From the NCBI RefSeq assembly GCF_008831285.2, contig NC_045142.1:22753300-22817299 (forward strand): 64,000 bases of DNA, given 5' to 3'. This stretch comes from Nymphaea colorata (taxonomy: Eukaryota; Streptophyta; Magnoliopsida; Nymphaeales; Nymphaeaceae). The position numbers and the translations under genes are program-made. Shown here in pieces: positions 34,610 through 44,800 of the stretch. The number at the start of each line of letters is the position of its first letter. Within the stretch, counting starts at the first letter, position 1. The notes under the pieces are model-generated. The model ran no database searches. It was not told the DNA's origin and worked only from the letters and a program-made list of their open reading frames with translations.

Positions 34610-34949
34610 TGAGAAAGAAAGAGGCAAGAAAAGACACAAAGCGACGTATAGGATGTTAATGGGCCGCAAGGTTGTAGACTTCAAAAATATTTTCTCTACC
34701 ATTTAAAAAGTTGTGATCTTGTATGTTGTATCGGTTTTCCTTTAGTCATATATCAACTTATCGTATCGACTGGTACGGACTGATTTTACGGGTATAAGTC
34801 TTTATGTGTATTTAGAGGGACCCTATCGGCCGATACAATATCAGTCAACTGATTAGATATTTGATTGGCTATTTCAAGAAAATTATCAAAAAAAAAGTTA
34901 GGAACTATTGACGGATAATAATTAGAAAAGACGCCTAACATCTTTCATG

Positions 34950-35080
34950 GTGAAGTGACAGTCCTTTGTGTAATTATCAGTCCCAGGGTCTACCCAGAAT
35001 GGAGCTTATACAAAAGGTTGATGCCTATAGAAATCGAATTAGCGACCGTTCAGCTGTGCCAAACCCCTTACAGGTGATGA
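34950..35080 (-). mobile_element. SINE remnant (tRNA-related)
   Basis: The minus strand has an A-box-like GGCACAGCTGAACGG, a B-box-like AATTCGATTTC, then ATAGGCATCAACC and GGTAGACCCTGGGA. The layout resembles the plant Au SINE family, from memory. The ATAGGCATCAACC word is shared with the copy at 40330-40425. Confidence 0.55.
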
Positions 35081-36039
35081 TTGTATAAAAAAAATGCAGC
35101 TCACTAACTTAACCAGATTGTTAAGCAGATTGATGCAAAAAGTAATGAACACGAGAATGTTTTGCAGCTCACTAACTTAACTCATGTTAATGTTATATAA
35201 CTCTTGTTTAAATCACAGAAGGGTTACCAAATTAAGCCTTGTAGCGCATAATTTCTTGTATCACCGAAAACTTTATAGTTTTAAACATCTTTATTTTAGT
35301 CTCCATCCAAATTAACTCAGTTTGGCAAACACAGTTGAATTTGAATGATGCCAATTGGGTTTAGATTCAAGTTAGCAGTTTGTGATCTTGTATTGGTAAT
35401 CATTAATCGAGTTCAAAATAACTTTGTGTTGTTTTCTATATATTCTTCTCTAAATTGAAGAAAAATGAACCTTTGATTATAAAATTGTGGTAGTTGCTTA
35501 GATCCGTGAAAGATCATGCTGCTTTGATTATCAGATTCAAGAATCAATTTGGTCTGTGAGGATAATTAACTTAAGCGTACAACTTAAATCCATGTTACAT
35601 GTACAAAACCGCACATTTAAGGTTGGATTTGGAAGAGGGTCCGATGTTAATCTATGAATTTGAAATCCTAATAATCTCAAATCACCGCGTATCGAATTAG
35701 CAACAAAACAAACACACTTTTAATTTTGAAAAAGCTTTCTCTTAGCAAATGATATTGATATTGCCCCTAAAGAGATTTCTACAGTTGAAATGCATTAATA
35801 ATATTTACAGTCTGATTGGTGGTTTGGTTCACAGTCGACATGATTCCAAATCTACAAGCGTGTGAGTAAAGGCGGTCATCTAGAACAGGGACCCACTTAG
35901 GGAGAGAAAAGGAGTATGAACCCCGTTCTCTCACATCACGAGGGTGGTGATTCATTCATCAATTCCAGTATTCCACCGAGTTGTCTCTCTCTTCTCTCCT
36001 CTTGGTCATTCATTGATATATTGCTTGAACTTCTTCCCA

Positions 36040-36302
36040 ACCATTGAGTACCAAGTGAATCTCTCTCTCTCTCTCTCTTCATTGAGTGCAATCCCCAATT
36101 GAAGATCTCTTTATCTCTCTGCTCCTGATTATTTGAACTGTTTCACAATCATTCAGCCAGTTGGCAGTCTCTTTCTTCTGATAGATTATTTGAACTATTT
36201 CACAATCATTCAGGGAAACCTAGTTGAAGATCTCTCTCTCTCTGTCTCTGTTTCTGATAGATTATTTGAACTATTTCACAATCATTCAGGGAAACCCAGT
36301 TG

Positions 36303-36343
<41 letters not shown>

Positions 36344-36651
36344 GATACTGAACGATTTCACAGTGCAGCCCCAATTGCAGATCTCTTCATATGTCCGTTC
36401 CTGGCATATTATTTGAACTGTTTCACAGTCATTCAACCAGGTGGAGTCTCCCTCCTTCTCTCTCTCCCTCTCTGCTTCTCATATACCATTTGAACTATTT
36501 CACAACCATTCAGTGAAACCCAGTTGACGATCTCTCTCTCTCTCTGTCTCTGTTTCTGACATATTATTTGAACTATTTAACGAGCTTTCAGTGAAACCCA
36601 GTTGAAGATCTCTCTCTCTATTGTGATATATCACTAGAACTATTTCTCAGA

Positions 36652-36707
<56 letters not shown>

Positions 36708-36717
36708 CTGTCTATAG
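36040..36717. repeat. composite minisatellite and CT tracts upstream of ORF
   Basis: About eight degenerate units of 60-85 bp, each with a TATTTGAACTATTTCACAATC core, then CATTCAGGGAAACCCAGTTG and a CT-rich tail. The core recurs near 36129, 36186, 36261, 36411, 36487 and 36564. The array ends in a (CT)n run of about 45 bases and TTTCTTTCTGTCTATAG immediately before the ATG at 36718. That sequence also looks like a splice acceptor with a very long pyrimidine tract. Confidence 0.85.
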
Positions 36718-37188
36718 ATGGGCAGCAGTGGATACTCTTTCTACGGTTGTGAAGTGAGCGAGGACTCTCAGTCTCAGCCCCCTCTTGGGAAGTTGACGGC
36801 ATCGGAAGGGCCACCGATCATCTTCGACGATGACGCCGAATCATGCAGCGGCGACCTCGAGCACCCCACCCCATGGCCTGAGGCCGACGAGAAGCGGGAT
36901 GACTCAGCCGATGATCAGCAGATCCGCGGCTTCAGGTCGGGGGTCGGAAGAGAGAAGGCCGCCGGCGGGAAGGCTGCAATAGTCCAGCCGAAGGCACAGG
37001 AAAACGTATTGATGGTCGATCTCGGTGCTTTCCGGAGAGACTGTTACACGGGTTCGCCGGCGGAGGGGCAGATAGCCGATGACGAAGATGATGCTCCGGG
37101 AAGGTGCCATTTCACGGCCGAGGAGTTGATGAAGAGGGAAATGGAAAGGAATAGGTTGTTTTGGGAAGCTTGCCTAGCAAAATGGTGA
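36718..37188 (+). CDS. hypothetical acidic protein, 156 aa
   Basis: I do not recognise this family. The frame starts MGSSGYSFYGCEVSEDS and ends MKREMERNRLFWEACLAKW and a stop at 37188. It is acidic and Asp/Glu/Ser-rich in the middle, with a C-terminal segment likely to be helical (FTAEELMKREMERNRLFWEA). It has no signal peptide or membrane segment. The coding stretch is clearly more GC-rich than its flanks, and third positions favour G or C, which supports real coding. The preceding TAG is in frame, so the protein either starts at this ATG or the ATG lies at the beginning of an exon after a CTATAG acceptor. A nuclear regulatory or disordered protein is possible, but this is inference only. 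Confidence 0.6.
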   Translation: MGSSGYSFYGCEVSEDSQSQPPLGKLTASEGPPIIFDDDAESCSGDLEHPTPWPEADEKRDDSADDQQIRGFRSGVGREKAAGGKAAIVQPKAQENVLMVDLGAFRRDCYTGSPAEGQIADDEDDAPGRCHFTAEELMKREMERNRLFWEACLAKW

Positions 37189-37774
37189 CGGTGATTGTGT
37201 TTCAGGATTAATGGTGATTTTATTTTTGCAGAAAATAGTACTTTTTTTTAATTTTCTGTAAATATAGCACGTTTGATTTCGTGGGTAAATTTAATCTCTG
37301 TTTTTCTTTTTCAGTCAGTTTAACTATTGTTAAAATTATTATTATTTTTTAATTTCTTTATAGATTCGCTTCTGTCGGTCGCTTTTGTGAATAGTTGCCT
37401 TATTATAAAGAATGTGAGTTTTGATTAAGTTGTTTGACAGGAAATTGAAAATGAGACGACTTTTACGTCCTTTAGGGCGATCTGGCGTTCTGGTGGATTT
37501 GAAAACTCGGGATCTCTCGTCCCTTCCGTTAAATCCACAGATTTTGACTATAACCTGGATTTGAAATCTACGGTTTATCGACAAGACAATTTGTATGTCT
37601 TTTAGGAGTCGTTTGATGGATTGAAAAATAGATTTGAAAAAAAAAAACTTTTGAAAATCAGTTTTTTAAATAAAAAATAGAAAAAAAACCTTTTCGATTC
37701 TGAAAAATAAATGTTTAAAAAAATTGTTTTTTAGTCAAGAAACATATTTTCAAAAATCTTTTATTTCCAAAAAA

Positions 37775-38015
37775 AATCTTTCCTTCTTGCTGAGCTTGGC
37801 CAGGAGAAAGCGGTAGTTGGCAGGAAGCTTCGAGTCCCAGACGAAGTCGGCTGAGGCGGTGTTGCTGAAGGATCGATTGAGAGGGGCGAGCTTGCAGATC
37901 TGCGGGGGCTGAGGTACATGAATACGGCGGCGACCCAGCTCTCCGGGATGTCCCTCAGTCCCGGCTTCAGTGGCTCTCCGTTGTCGTCCGTCACGCTCGT
38001 CTGGTTCGCACCCAT
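37775..38015 (-). pseudogene. F-box/PP2-A-like protein, first-exon fragment
   Basis: The ATG at 38015 opens MGANQTSVTDDNGEPL, then DIPESWVAAVFMYLSP. A one-base loss in the CCCCC run near 37909 moves the continuation to another frame: QICKLAPLNRSFSNTASADF, then VWDSKLPANYRFLLAKL. Together these match the N-terminal F-box and linker of plant F-box/PP2-A proteins, which act as substrate receptors of SCF ubiquitin ligases. Similarity stops at about SKKER (37780), where the PP2 lectin-like domain should follow. It is truncated and frameshifted, so it is a pseudogene fragment. The GC-rich DNA contrasts with its AT-rich surroundings. Confidence 0.85.
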
Positions 38016-38659
38016 TAACCAATCCCGCCCTCAACCCCAATTATCAATAAGACGACGACCACGAGGCACGACAAGGAGAAGAAGCACTACCTGTTCGTTT
38101 CTTCTTCTTCCCTCAGGAAGCCCCAAACCCTCTTTCGCCTTTCACCGCCATCACCAGCAATTCTTTCTTCTTGCTTCGCGATGATGGTCTTCTCTTCTCC
38201 AAATCTGGGGTACGAGGAAGCCTTACTTTTCTTACAAGGTAATGCAGGAAATTCCAGTAAGAATCAAGGGAACGGAACAGACAAGTTCATCATCTTTCAT
38301 GATGAATGAGTAGAGGAAGACGAGGGGACGCGATGAGTGCGTGCCCTAACGGGCAAAAAAGAAAAACCCTGAAAAATCTTTTCACCGTGATGTTTTTCGA
38401 AATATTTTTTAGAAATCTTTTTAATGGTCAAAAAACTTTTTTCACGAAATGTTTAAAAATTTTGAAATTTTTTTACTCTTCAACAGTGTAAGAAGAAAAC
38501 CTTGAATCCCTTGTCCCTTTGTTAAATTTCAAATCCAACTTTTTGATATAAAATGGGGATTGGAAAACTATAGACATTAAGTCCACCGTTTGTAAAAAAT
38601 GTAGATCAAAGTCGGCAAAGCAGATGACCCAGTCATTGGGTCAACGAGTTGATTTGTTG

Positions 38660-39055
38660 ATTCGATCGAGTTTTAAATAACCATAATGTAAAAAACAAGT
38701 TGGGCCAAGTTAATAGTGAGTCATGCCAACCCTAACTCATAGCTGAGTTTTTTGGCAATTCTAGAATCAATCCGACTATGCAATCGAGTTTTAAAATAAC
38801 CATAATCTAAATCACTGCAGTTGAATCAAACAAGTTGGGCCAAGTTAATAGTGAGTCATGCCAACCCTAACTCATAGCTGAGTTTTTTGGCAATTCTCAA
38901 ATCAACCCGACTATGCAATCGAGTTTTAAAATAACCATAATGTAAATCACTGCAGTTGAATCAAACAAGTCGGGCCAAGTTAATAGTGAGTCCTGCCAAC
39001 CCTAACTCGTAGCTGAGTTTTTTGGCAATTCCCGAACCAGCCCGACTACGCAGTG
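38660..39055. repeat. 135-bp tandem repeat, about 2.9 copies
   Basis: CAAGTTGGGCCAAGTTAATA recurs at 38696, 38831 and (one change) 38966, with the intervening sequence also conserved. Confidence 0.95.
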
Positions 39056-39751
39056 GATCTCTTCATGCTTCATGCATCATGCATCAATCAGAGTCTAAAT
39101 TAATTAAATGCCCTCATATTGTTTTGAAACTCAGATTTAATTGAAGCATGTAAGACCTTTTAACTGATTAGTTGAAACATTTGCCAGGGTTTGATTTCTC
39201 AGATGACTATATGAGTGTCATTTCTATACCTAAATGCATATGAATTTGAATTGAAATTCATGTTTAATTTCTTAAATGTGTACATTACATTTTGGCAGCC
39301 AAAAAAGTTTAGAATATGTTTGTATTTGAGTCCTTAAGCTTTTGGTCGCGGAAACCATCCATGTAGGTGCCTTTCATAAGGAATTACTTGACCATATGAG
39401 TTACATTGAGTGACTTTGAACACAAAATGTCATATATATATATATATATATATATATTGCTAGATGAGTTTTTTTTATTTGTGATGCTAAAAACTATCAC
39501 AAATGGTGCAGAATTTTATATAAATGGTTCAGATAATCTAATTTATACATCGAAAATCCACGTGGCAGAATTTTATATAACCAAACAATCAAAATTTCAA
39601 AACCGTATCATGAAATTTTAAGTGGATTTTGGCATAACAGTACCTAGATTACATTAGTAATATGGACCTAGAAGTATTTGAAATCTTGACATCATTGAAG
39701 GTCTTCTAAGTCTAAACAATAGGTGGAGAAAGTTAAATTCTTGTTGACAAA
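39056..39751. other. intergenic DNA, TA microsatellite only
   Basis: No gene is seen. A TA run of about 12 units lies at 39431-39456. Confidence 0.45.
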
Positions 39752-40040
39752 TAGGGGTGAACAACGAGCTTGGCTTGTGAATGAGTTCTAGCTGAGTCGT
39801 TTGTTTAACAAGTCAAGCTCGAGTTCACGAGTCCACTTGTTTAAATAATCGAGTCGAGTTCGAGTTCACTGAACTCGAATCGTTGAAGCTCGATTTGGCT
39901 GGAAAATAATGTGTAGTGACTTTTTAAATACCTGACTCGGTTTTTTTAATTAAAAAACCAATAATAGTTCATATATTCAAACAAGTTTGTCGAGCCTTAA
40001 TCGATTGGAGCTCGAGCTCAACATAGCCCAGCTAGTTCAA
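39752..40040. mobile_element. truncated GAGCTCG-word element
   Basis: It starts TAGGGGTGAACA, identical to the left end of the element at 30797. It is filled with GAGTTCGAGTTCACGAG-type words. No matching right end was found. Confidence 0.55.
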
Positions 40041-40086
40041 CTTGTAGTAACTTTTTACAATAGTGGAATGAAGCTCTACGCAACTC

Positions 40087-40261
40087 AGGAGTGGAGGTAG
40101 GTGTGGGCATTGTGTGGGCAATTACCTACACAGATCTACAAGAAATTCTTATTTTTACATTCATATTTTAGGGAATTTTTTTCATTTATATATTGGTGTC
40201 CCTTAAAAATTTAAAATTTCATAACTTGTGTCCCTTGGTGAAAAATTTCTACTCCACTCCT
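40087..40261. mobile_element. 175-bp TIR element (MITE-like)
   Basis: AGGAGTGGAG (40087-40096) and CTCCACTCCT (40252-40261) are perfect 10-bp inverted repeats. Flanks are ACGCAACTC on the left (40078-40086) and ACGCAACCT on the right (40263-40271), 7 of 9 matching. That fits a decayed 8- or 9-bp target duplication of hAT or Mutator type. Confidence 0.65.
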
Positions 40262-40329
40262 AACGCAACCTCCTTATGCCGGAAAAAAAACAATCACAAG
40301 AAAAAATCTCAATATTTCATTCTCATAGT

Positions 40330-40425
40330 TTTTGTCTGCTTTGGCTTACGAAGAGGGTTGATGCCTATAGGAATTGAACCAGCAAATGGCCTTTTGCCAA
40401 CTGATAGCCCAACCAGCTAATGGAT
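40330..40425 (-). mobile_element. SINE remnant (tRNA-related)
   Basis: On the minus strand TTAGCTGGTTGGGC (A-box-like) is followed about 35 nt later by GGTTCAATTCC (B-box-like), then ATAGGCATCAACCC. The last word is shared with the copy at 34950-35080. Confidence 0.55.
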
Positions 40426-41488
40426 CAAGTTTGAATTGGATACTCTCTTTACCATATCCGCTTTTCTGGACATTCATACATCCTGGAGTTCATATTCAGA
40501 TTCAAATGTGGATGACAAAAAACATTTGTATCGTATCCGAATTCACAAAACTGAAACAAATCCAAATTTTACTTCTAGATTAACATCTAAAATCCCGAAT
40601 AGGACAGATTTAACATCTGAATCCAACTTTTAAACTGAATCCAAATCGAAATTTTCAAAATGTATGGACATTAGACATAGAATATCTGTTTAGAACTGTA
40701 TCCTATCTGAATCTGAATGCAAATGTGATCAGGTAATGTCTTAAATCAAAATCTGGTCAGAAGTCATTTCTTGAGCCAAATCTAATCTGATTTCTTAATT
40801 AGATCATATCAAAAATTTTCCACATATATCTGTTTTTTTTCAAGCAGTTTAGTAGAGATCTAAATCAGATTTATTGACATCCCTAGCTGAATCCCTTGGG
40901 ATAAATTTGTTCCTTCATCATTGGATTTGCTTTCTGAAATCCTCATCCAATACTGAAAAGAAAAACAAAAGATGACTAAGGCAAACTTTTTTTTTTCTTT
41001 TTTATATCTCCTAGATAAATAAGCTTTGGTGACAAAAAAAAACCCAGTTCTAATCTTCAAGGAATAAACAATTCCCTAAAGATGAAATTCCAGATTTTTT
41101 ATCCCTAATATCCAACTATAAATCCAGAAGAACCGATAACAAATGCAGGAAATGTTATTTTGTATTTGAATGGGTATTGTAAAGCATGGACAGGACAGAT
41201 GTTCATGAGAATTTATCTACACAATCAAACATGCCCTTAAGTCAGTGTAGTGGGACAAAAAAAATGAGAGAAGACATGTTTATACTTTCAACAAACTTTG
41301 GGAAGGGCCTAATCAAGTTTCTACAAATTTTAAGAGCCACGTGTATTTTTCCTGAAAAAAAATCATGTACTTCTGATAGGACCTTGCTCCAGAGTAGGTC
41401 TAGACGCTTTCTTACAGTCGATTCTATCTCCAAGATCTCTTGAGGTGCTTAAGGCAAACCTAAAGAAGGACAAACTCAACAAAAACCC
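40426..41488. other. intergenic DNA, nothing recognised
   Basis: No gene or repeat boundary can be supported. Confidence 0.4.
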
Positions 41489-41868
41489 CACTACAAGAAA
41501 TGCTAATGGGCACGAAGACAAACAACGCAATTAAAACAAACTAGACTAAAGTGAATGGAATACGGAAAAACAATCACTAGAAATAGAGCAATGAACATGA
41601 TAATGTCTTGCAGTCGGGTCTTAGGCCAAGGGCCTCCGAAAAACCGCAAAAACAACAAAGCCAAACAGATGCAAATAAGCAAAGACAAAATGTAATCTAA
41701 ATAGCTCTAAAGAAATCAAGGAGAATACCGGACTGGGCTAACTCAGAAGAGACCTCGGGAAGAATTCCAGTCCCCGAGTATTGCAGCAAAAGAAGGAGAA
41801 TTATGAAGAGAACTTCTGTCGGCGTTTCAGAGTTGCCGCAGAAGCTCGTCCGCCCGACACATTGGATG
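41489..41868. other. left flank of the 1.62-kb array; CACTA-like end
   Basis: CACTACAAGAAA at 41489 is the standard terminal sequence of plant CACTA (En/Spm) transposons. On the minus strand the sequence between it and the array reads as a non-repeated tail. The short minus frame (41697-42002) crosses the array boundary and is not called. Confidence 0.45.
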
Positions 41869-44800
41869 GTGCGGGTGCCTTTTGTTGCAGACAACGTCTT
41901 GCGGATGGCGCGACGCGGGCTTCGTCGTGAATGGGGTCGCGTCTGCAGGCGAGAGGGGGTGCCTGGCTGTGAAGAAGGCGCTCGAAGAAGGTTGCTGCTC
42001 ATCGATGAGTGTTTGGCCGCCGGTGTAAGGAAACAAGCTCGGTCTATAGCTTAGGGGAAGTCCTACCTACAGTTGTGATGAACAGCTCGGTCTAAAGGCC
42101 GGACAGCACCTACGGTGTGGCTGGGTACGGTAGGTTTAATTGAAGTGGGCTTGGTAAGGTTAGACTATGTTAGATCACTTGGGTTTAGTTGTCTAGGTTT
42201 AGGTTTAGTAGATGCTGATCGGGTTTGGGTAGGGTAGGTAATATCAAGTTGAACTTATAGTATAATCGGAATTAGGATCAGGGTAGGCAATGGCTGAAGA
42301 GGCCATGGGGGCTACCTTTCCCAAATATAAGAAGGGAGGCAAGAAAACTTCCTAGAATGATGGTGGTGGTTGGGTTAGATAAGGTAACACATGAGGAAGG
42401 AAATGGCAAAAGCGATGTGAACAGGATTGGGTTTAGGCCAAACGGCTGGCTAGGGTCAAAGTTTTTCTAAAATGTAGGTCACCTACTCTAATGGATCCTC
42501 AATTGTAGGGCGAGGTGGCACTTGTGGCCCACCAAATGAGGAAGGGATTGGGTGAGAAGATCTCTAGCCCCAAATGAAGCAAATGGATGGCGCGCAAAGT
42601 GGTGCGCCAAATGTGGAAAGAAATCGAGCTAGATCAGCTCGAATTCTTATTCCTTGGGATGTTGCCATGTGTCGCTGATGGATGGCTGGTGTTTCACACA
42701 GTCAATGGAGAGAACCACTTACCAAGTGTGCAGAATTGGCAACCGTTTGATCAAAATGTGCACCGGTGGCTAGGTTGAAGAAACACTAAGCGAGCCTCCA
42801 ACTAAAGCGCATGTTTCCCCATTTTGCCCCTCCAACTGTAGTTGTTCTTTTGCTGGTTCAAGGGTAGATTTGTCATCTACCAATGCTGACCAAATGTTCA
42901 CAGGAATAGTAGAAGAAGCTGCTGGAAAAGTGGCTGTGTTCGTCGGAATTTCAGAATTTTGGCGGACACCGAACTTTACCGTTTTGGCTCCGAATTGCGC
43001 CAAACTTTGACGTTTTCTTTATTCTTTTAGGATGATGGTTCTTATGCTGATTTTGTTTTTTTTTTTATGTCTTTTGCACTGATTTGAAAATGTTCCTCTT
43101 GTTGTTTCCGGCGTGAATATCATGCCCAAACAATGGCTTGGATTTGAGATTTGAAAGAGTTTTTGCAAGTAAATTTTCACCAAATCGATAAGGTAGAGCA
43201 CGATCACTCCAAGGAGTCCTTGTGATTTGTAAGAACTGGTTTAAGACAAACTTCCACCGTTGAATGATACCTCAAACTCACGGATTTATACCGTGGGAGT
43301 GAGCCAACTTCTAAGGCCGAATCCTATCTCAAAACAATCCAACAAAGTTCCACAATTCACCAAAGGAAGTTCTCGTACTAACCTTCTCTTGATTGGTTAA
43401 ATGTCGAGCACCACACGCCTCCTTGTTGCCTAGTTGGAATGCAGTCCTTTATGAATGCACTTTCGTTAGTGCGGGTACCTTTTGTTGCAGACGACGTCTT
43501 GCGGATGGCATGAAGCGGGCTTCTTCGCGAATAGGGTCGCGTATGCAGGCGAGAGGGGGCGCCTGGTTGTGAGGAAGGCACTGGGGGAAGGTTGCTGCTC
43601 ACCGATGAGTGCATGGCCGCCGGTGTAAAGAAACAAGCTCGGTCTAGAGATTGGGGGAAGTCTTAGCTACATTTGTGATGAAGAGCTCGGCCTAGAGCCT
43701 GGACTGCACCTACGGCGTGGCTGGCTAGGGTAGATTTAGTTCAAGTGCGCTTGGTAATGTTAGACTAGGTTTGACCACTTGGGTATAGTTGTCTAGGTTT
43801 AGGTTTAGTAGATGCTTATCGGGTTTGGGTAGGCTAGGTAACATCAAGTTGAACTTAGTATATAATCGGAATTAGGATTATGGTAGCCAATTGCTGAAGA
43901 GGTCGGACAATGGGGGCTACCTTCCTCAAATGCAGGAAGGGAGGCAAGGAAACTTCCTATAATGATGATGGTGGTTGTGTTTGATAAGGCAACTCGTGAG
44001 GAAGGAAATGACAAAAGCGATGTGAACGGGATTGGGTGTAGGCTAAACGGCTGGCTGGGGTCAAAGCATTCCTAAAATGTAGATCACCAACTCTAATAGA
44101 TCCTCAATTGTAGGGCGAGGTGGCACTTGTGACCCACCAAATGAGGAAGGGATTGGGCGAGAAGATCTCTAGCCCCAAATGAAGCAAATTGATAGCGCGC
44201 AAAGTGGTGCGCCAAATGTAAAAAGAATCGAGCTAGATCAGCTCGGATTCCTATTCCTTGGGATGTTGCCATGTGTCCCTGATGGATGGCTGGTGTTTCA
44301 CACGGTCAAGAGAGAGAACAATTTACCAAATGTGCAGAATTGGCAGTCGTTTGATCCAAATGTACACTGGCGGTTAGCTTGAAGAAACCCTAGGCGAGCC
44401 TCCAACTAAACCGCACGTTTTCCCACTTTACCCCTCCAACTGTAGTTGTTTTTTTGCTGGTTCAAGGGTAGATTTGCCCTCTGCTAATGCTGACCAAATG
44501 TTCACCGGAATAGTAGCAGATGTAGCCGGAAAAGTGGCAGTGTTCGCCGGAATTTCAAAATTCTGGCAGACACCAAACTTTACCGTTTTGGCTCTAAATT
44601 GCGTCAAATGTTTTCTTTCTTCTTCTTGGACAATGGTTCTTATGCTGATTTTACTTCTTTTTTATGTCTCTTTTGTACTGATTTGAAGATGTTTCTCTTG
44701 TTGTTTTCGGCGTGAATATTAGGCCCAAACCGTGGCCTGGAATTGAAATTTGAAAGAGTTTTTGCCGGTAGATTTTCACCAAATCGATAGGTAGAGCACG

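Larger units (their letters stand above)
31321..36039. other. AT-rich intergenic DNA with microsatellites
   Basis: No gene is supported. It contains TA runs (32118-32139, 33510-33598, 34315-34364, 34587-34608) and a TG run (34565-34586). It also holds a GC-word element (33012-33260) and a SINE-like segment (34950-35080). Short open frames have no recognisable domain. Confidence 0.55.

Noticed and set aside
34508-34702. Minus-strand frame through TG and TA microsatellites
   Set aside because: The protein is mostly Thr-His and Tyr-Ile repeats encoded by simple sequence.
40330-40425. A functional tRNA gene
   Set aside because: A- and B-box-like segments are present, but no cloverleaf with paired acceptor stem could be formed by eye. 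A SINE head is the better reading.
43790-43815. Telomere-like TTTAGGTTTAG words in each array unit
   Set aside because: Only about two imperfect copies per unit, with TTTAGG rather than the plant TTTAGGG. There is no telomeric tract.
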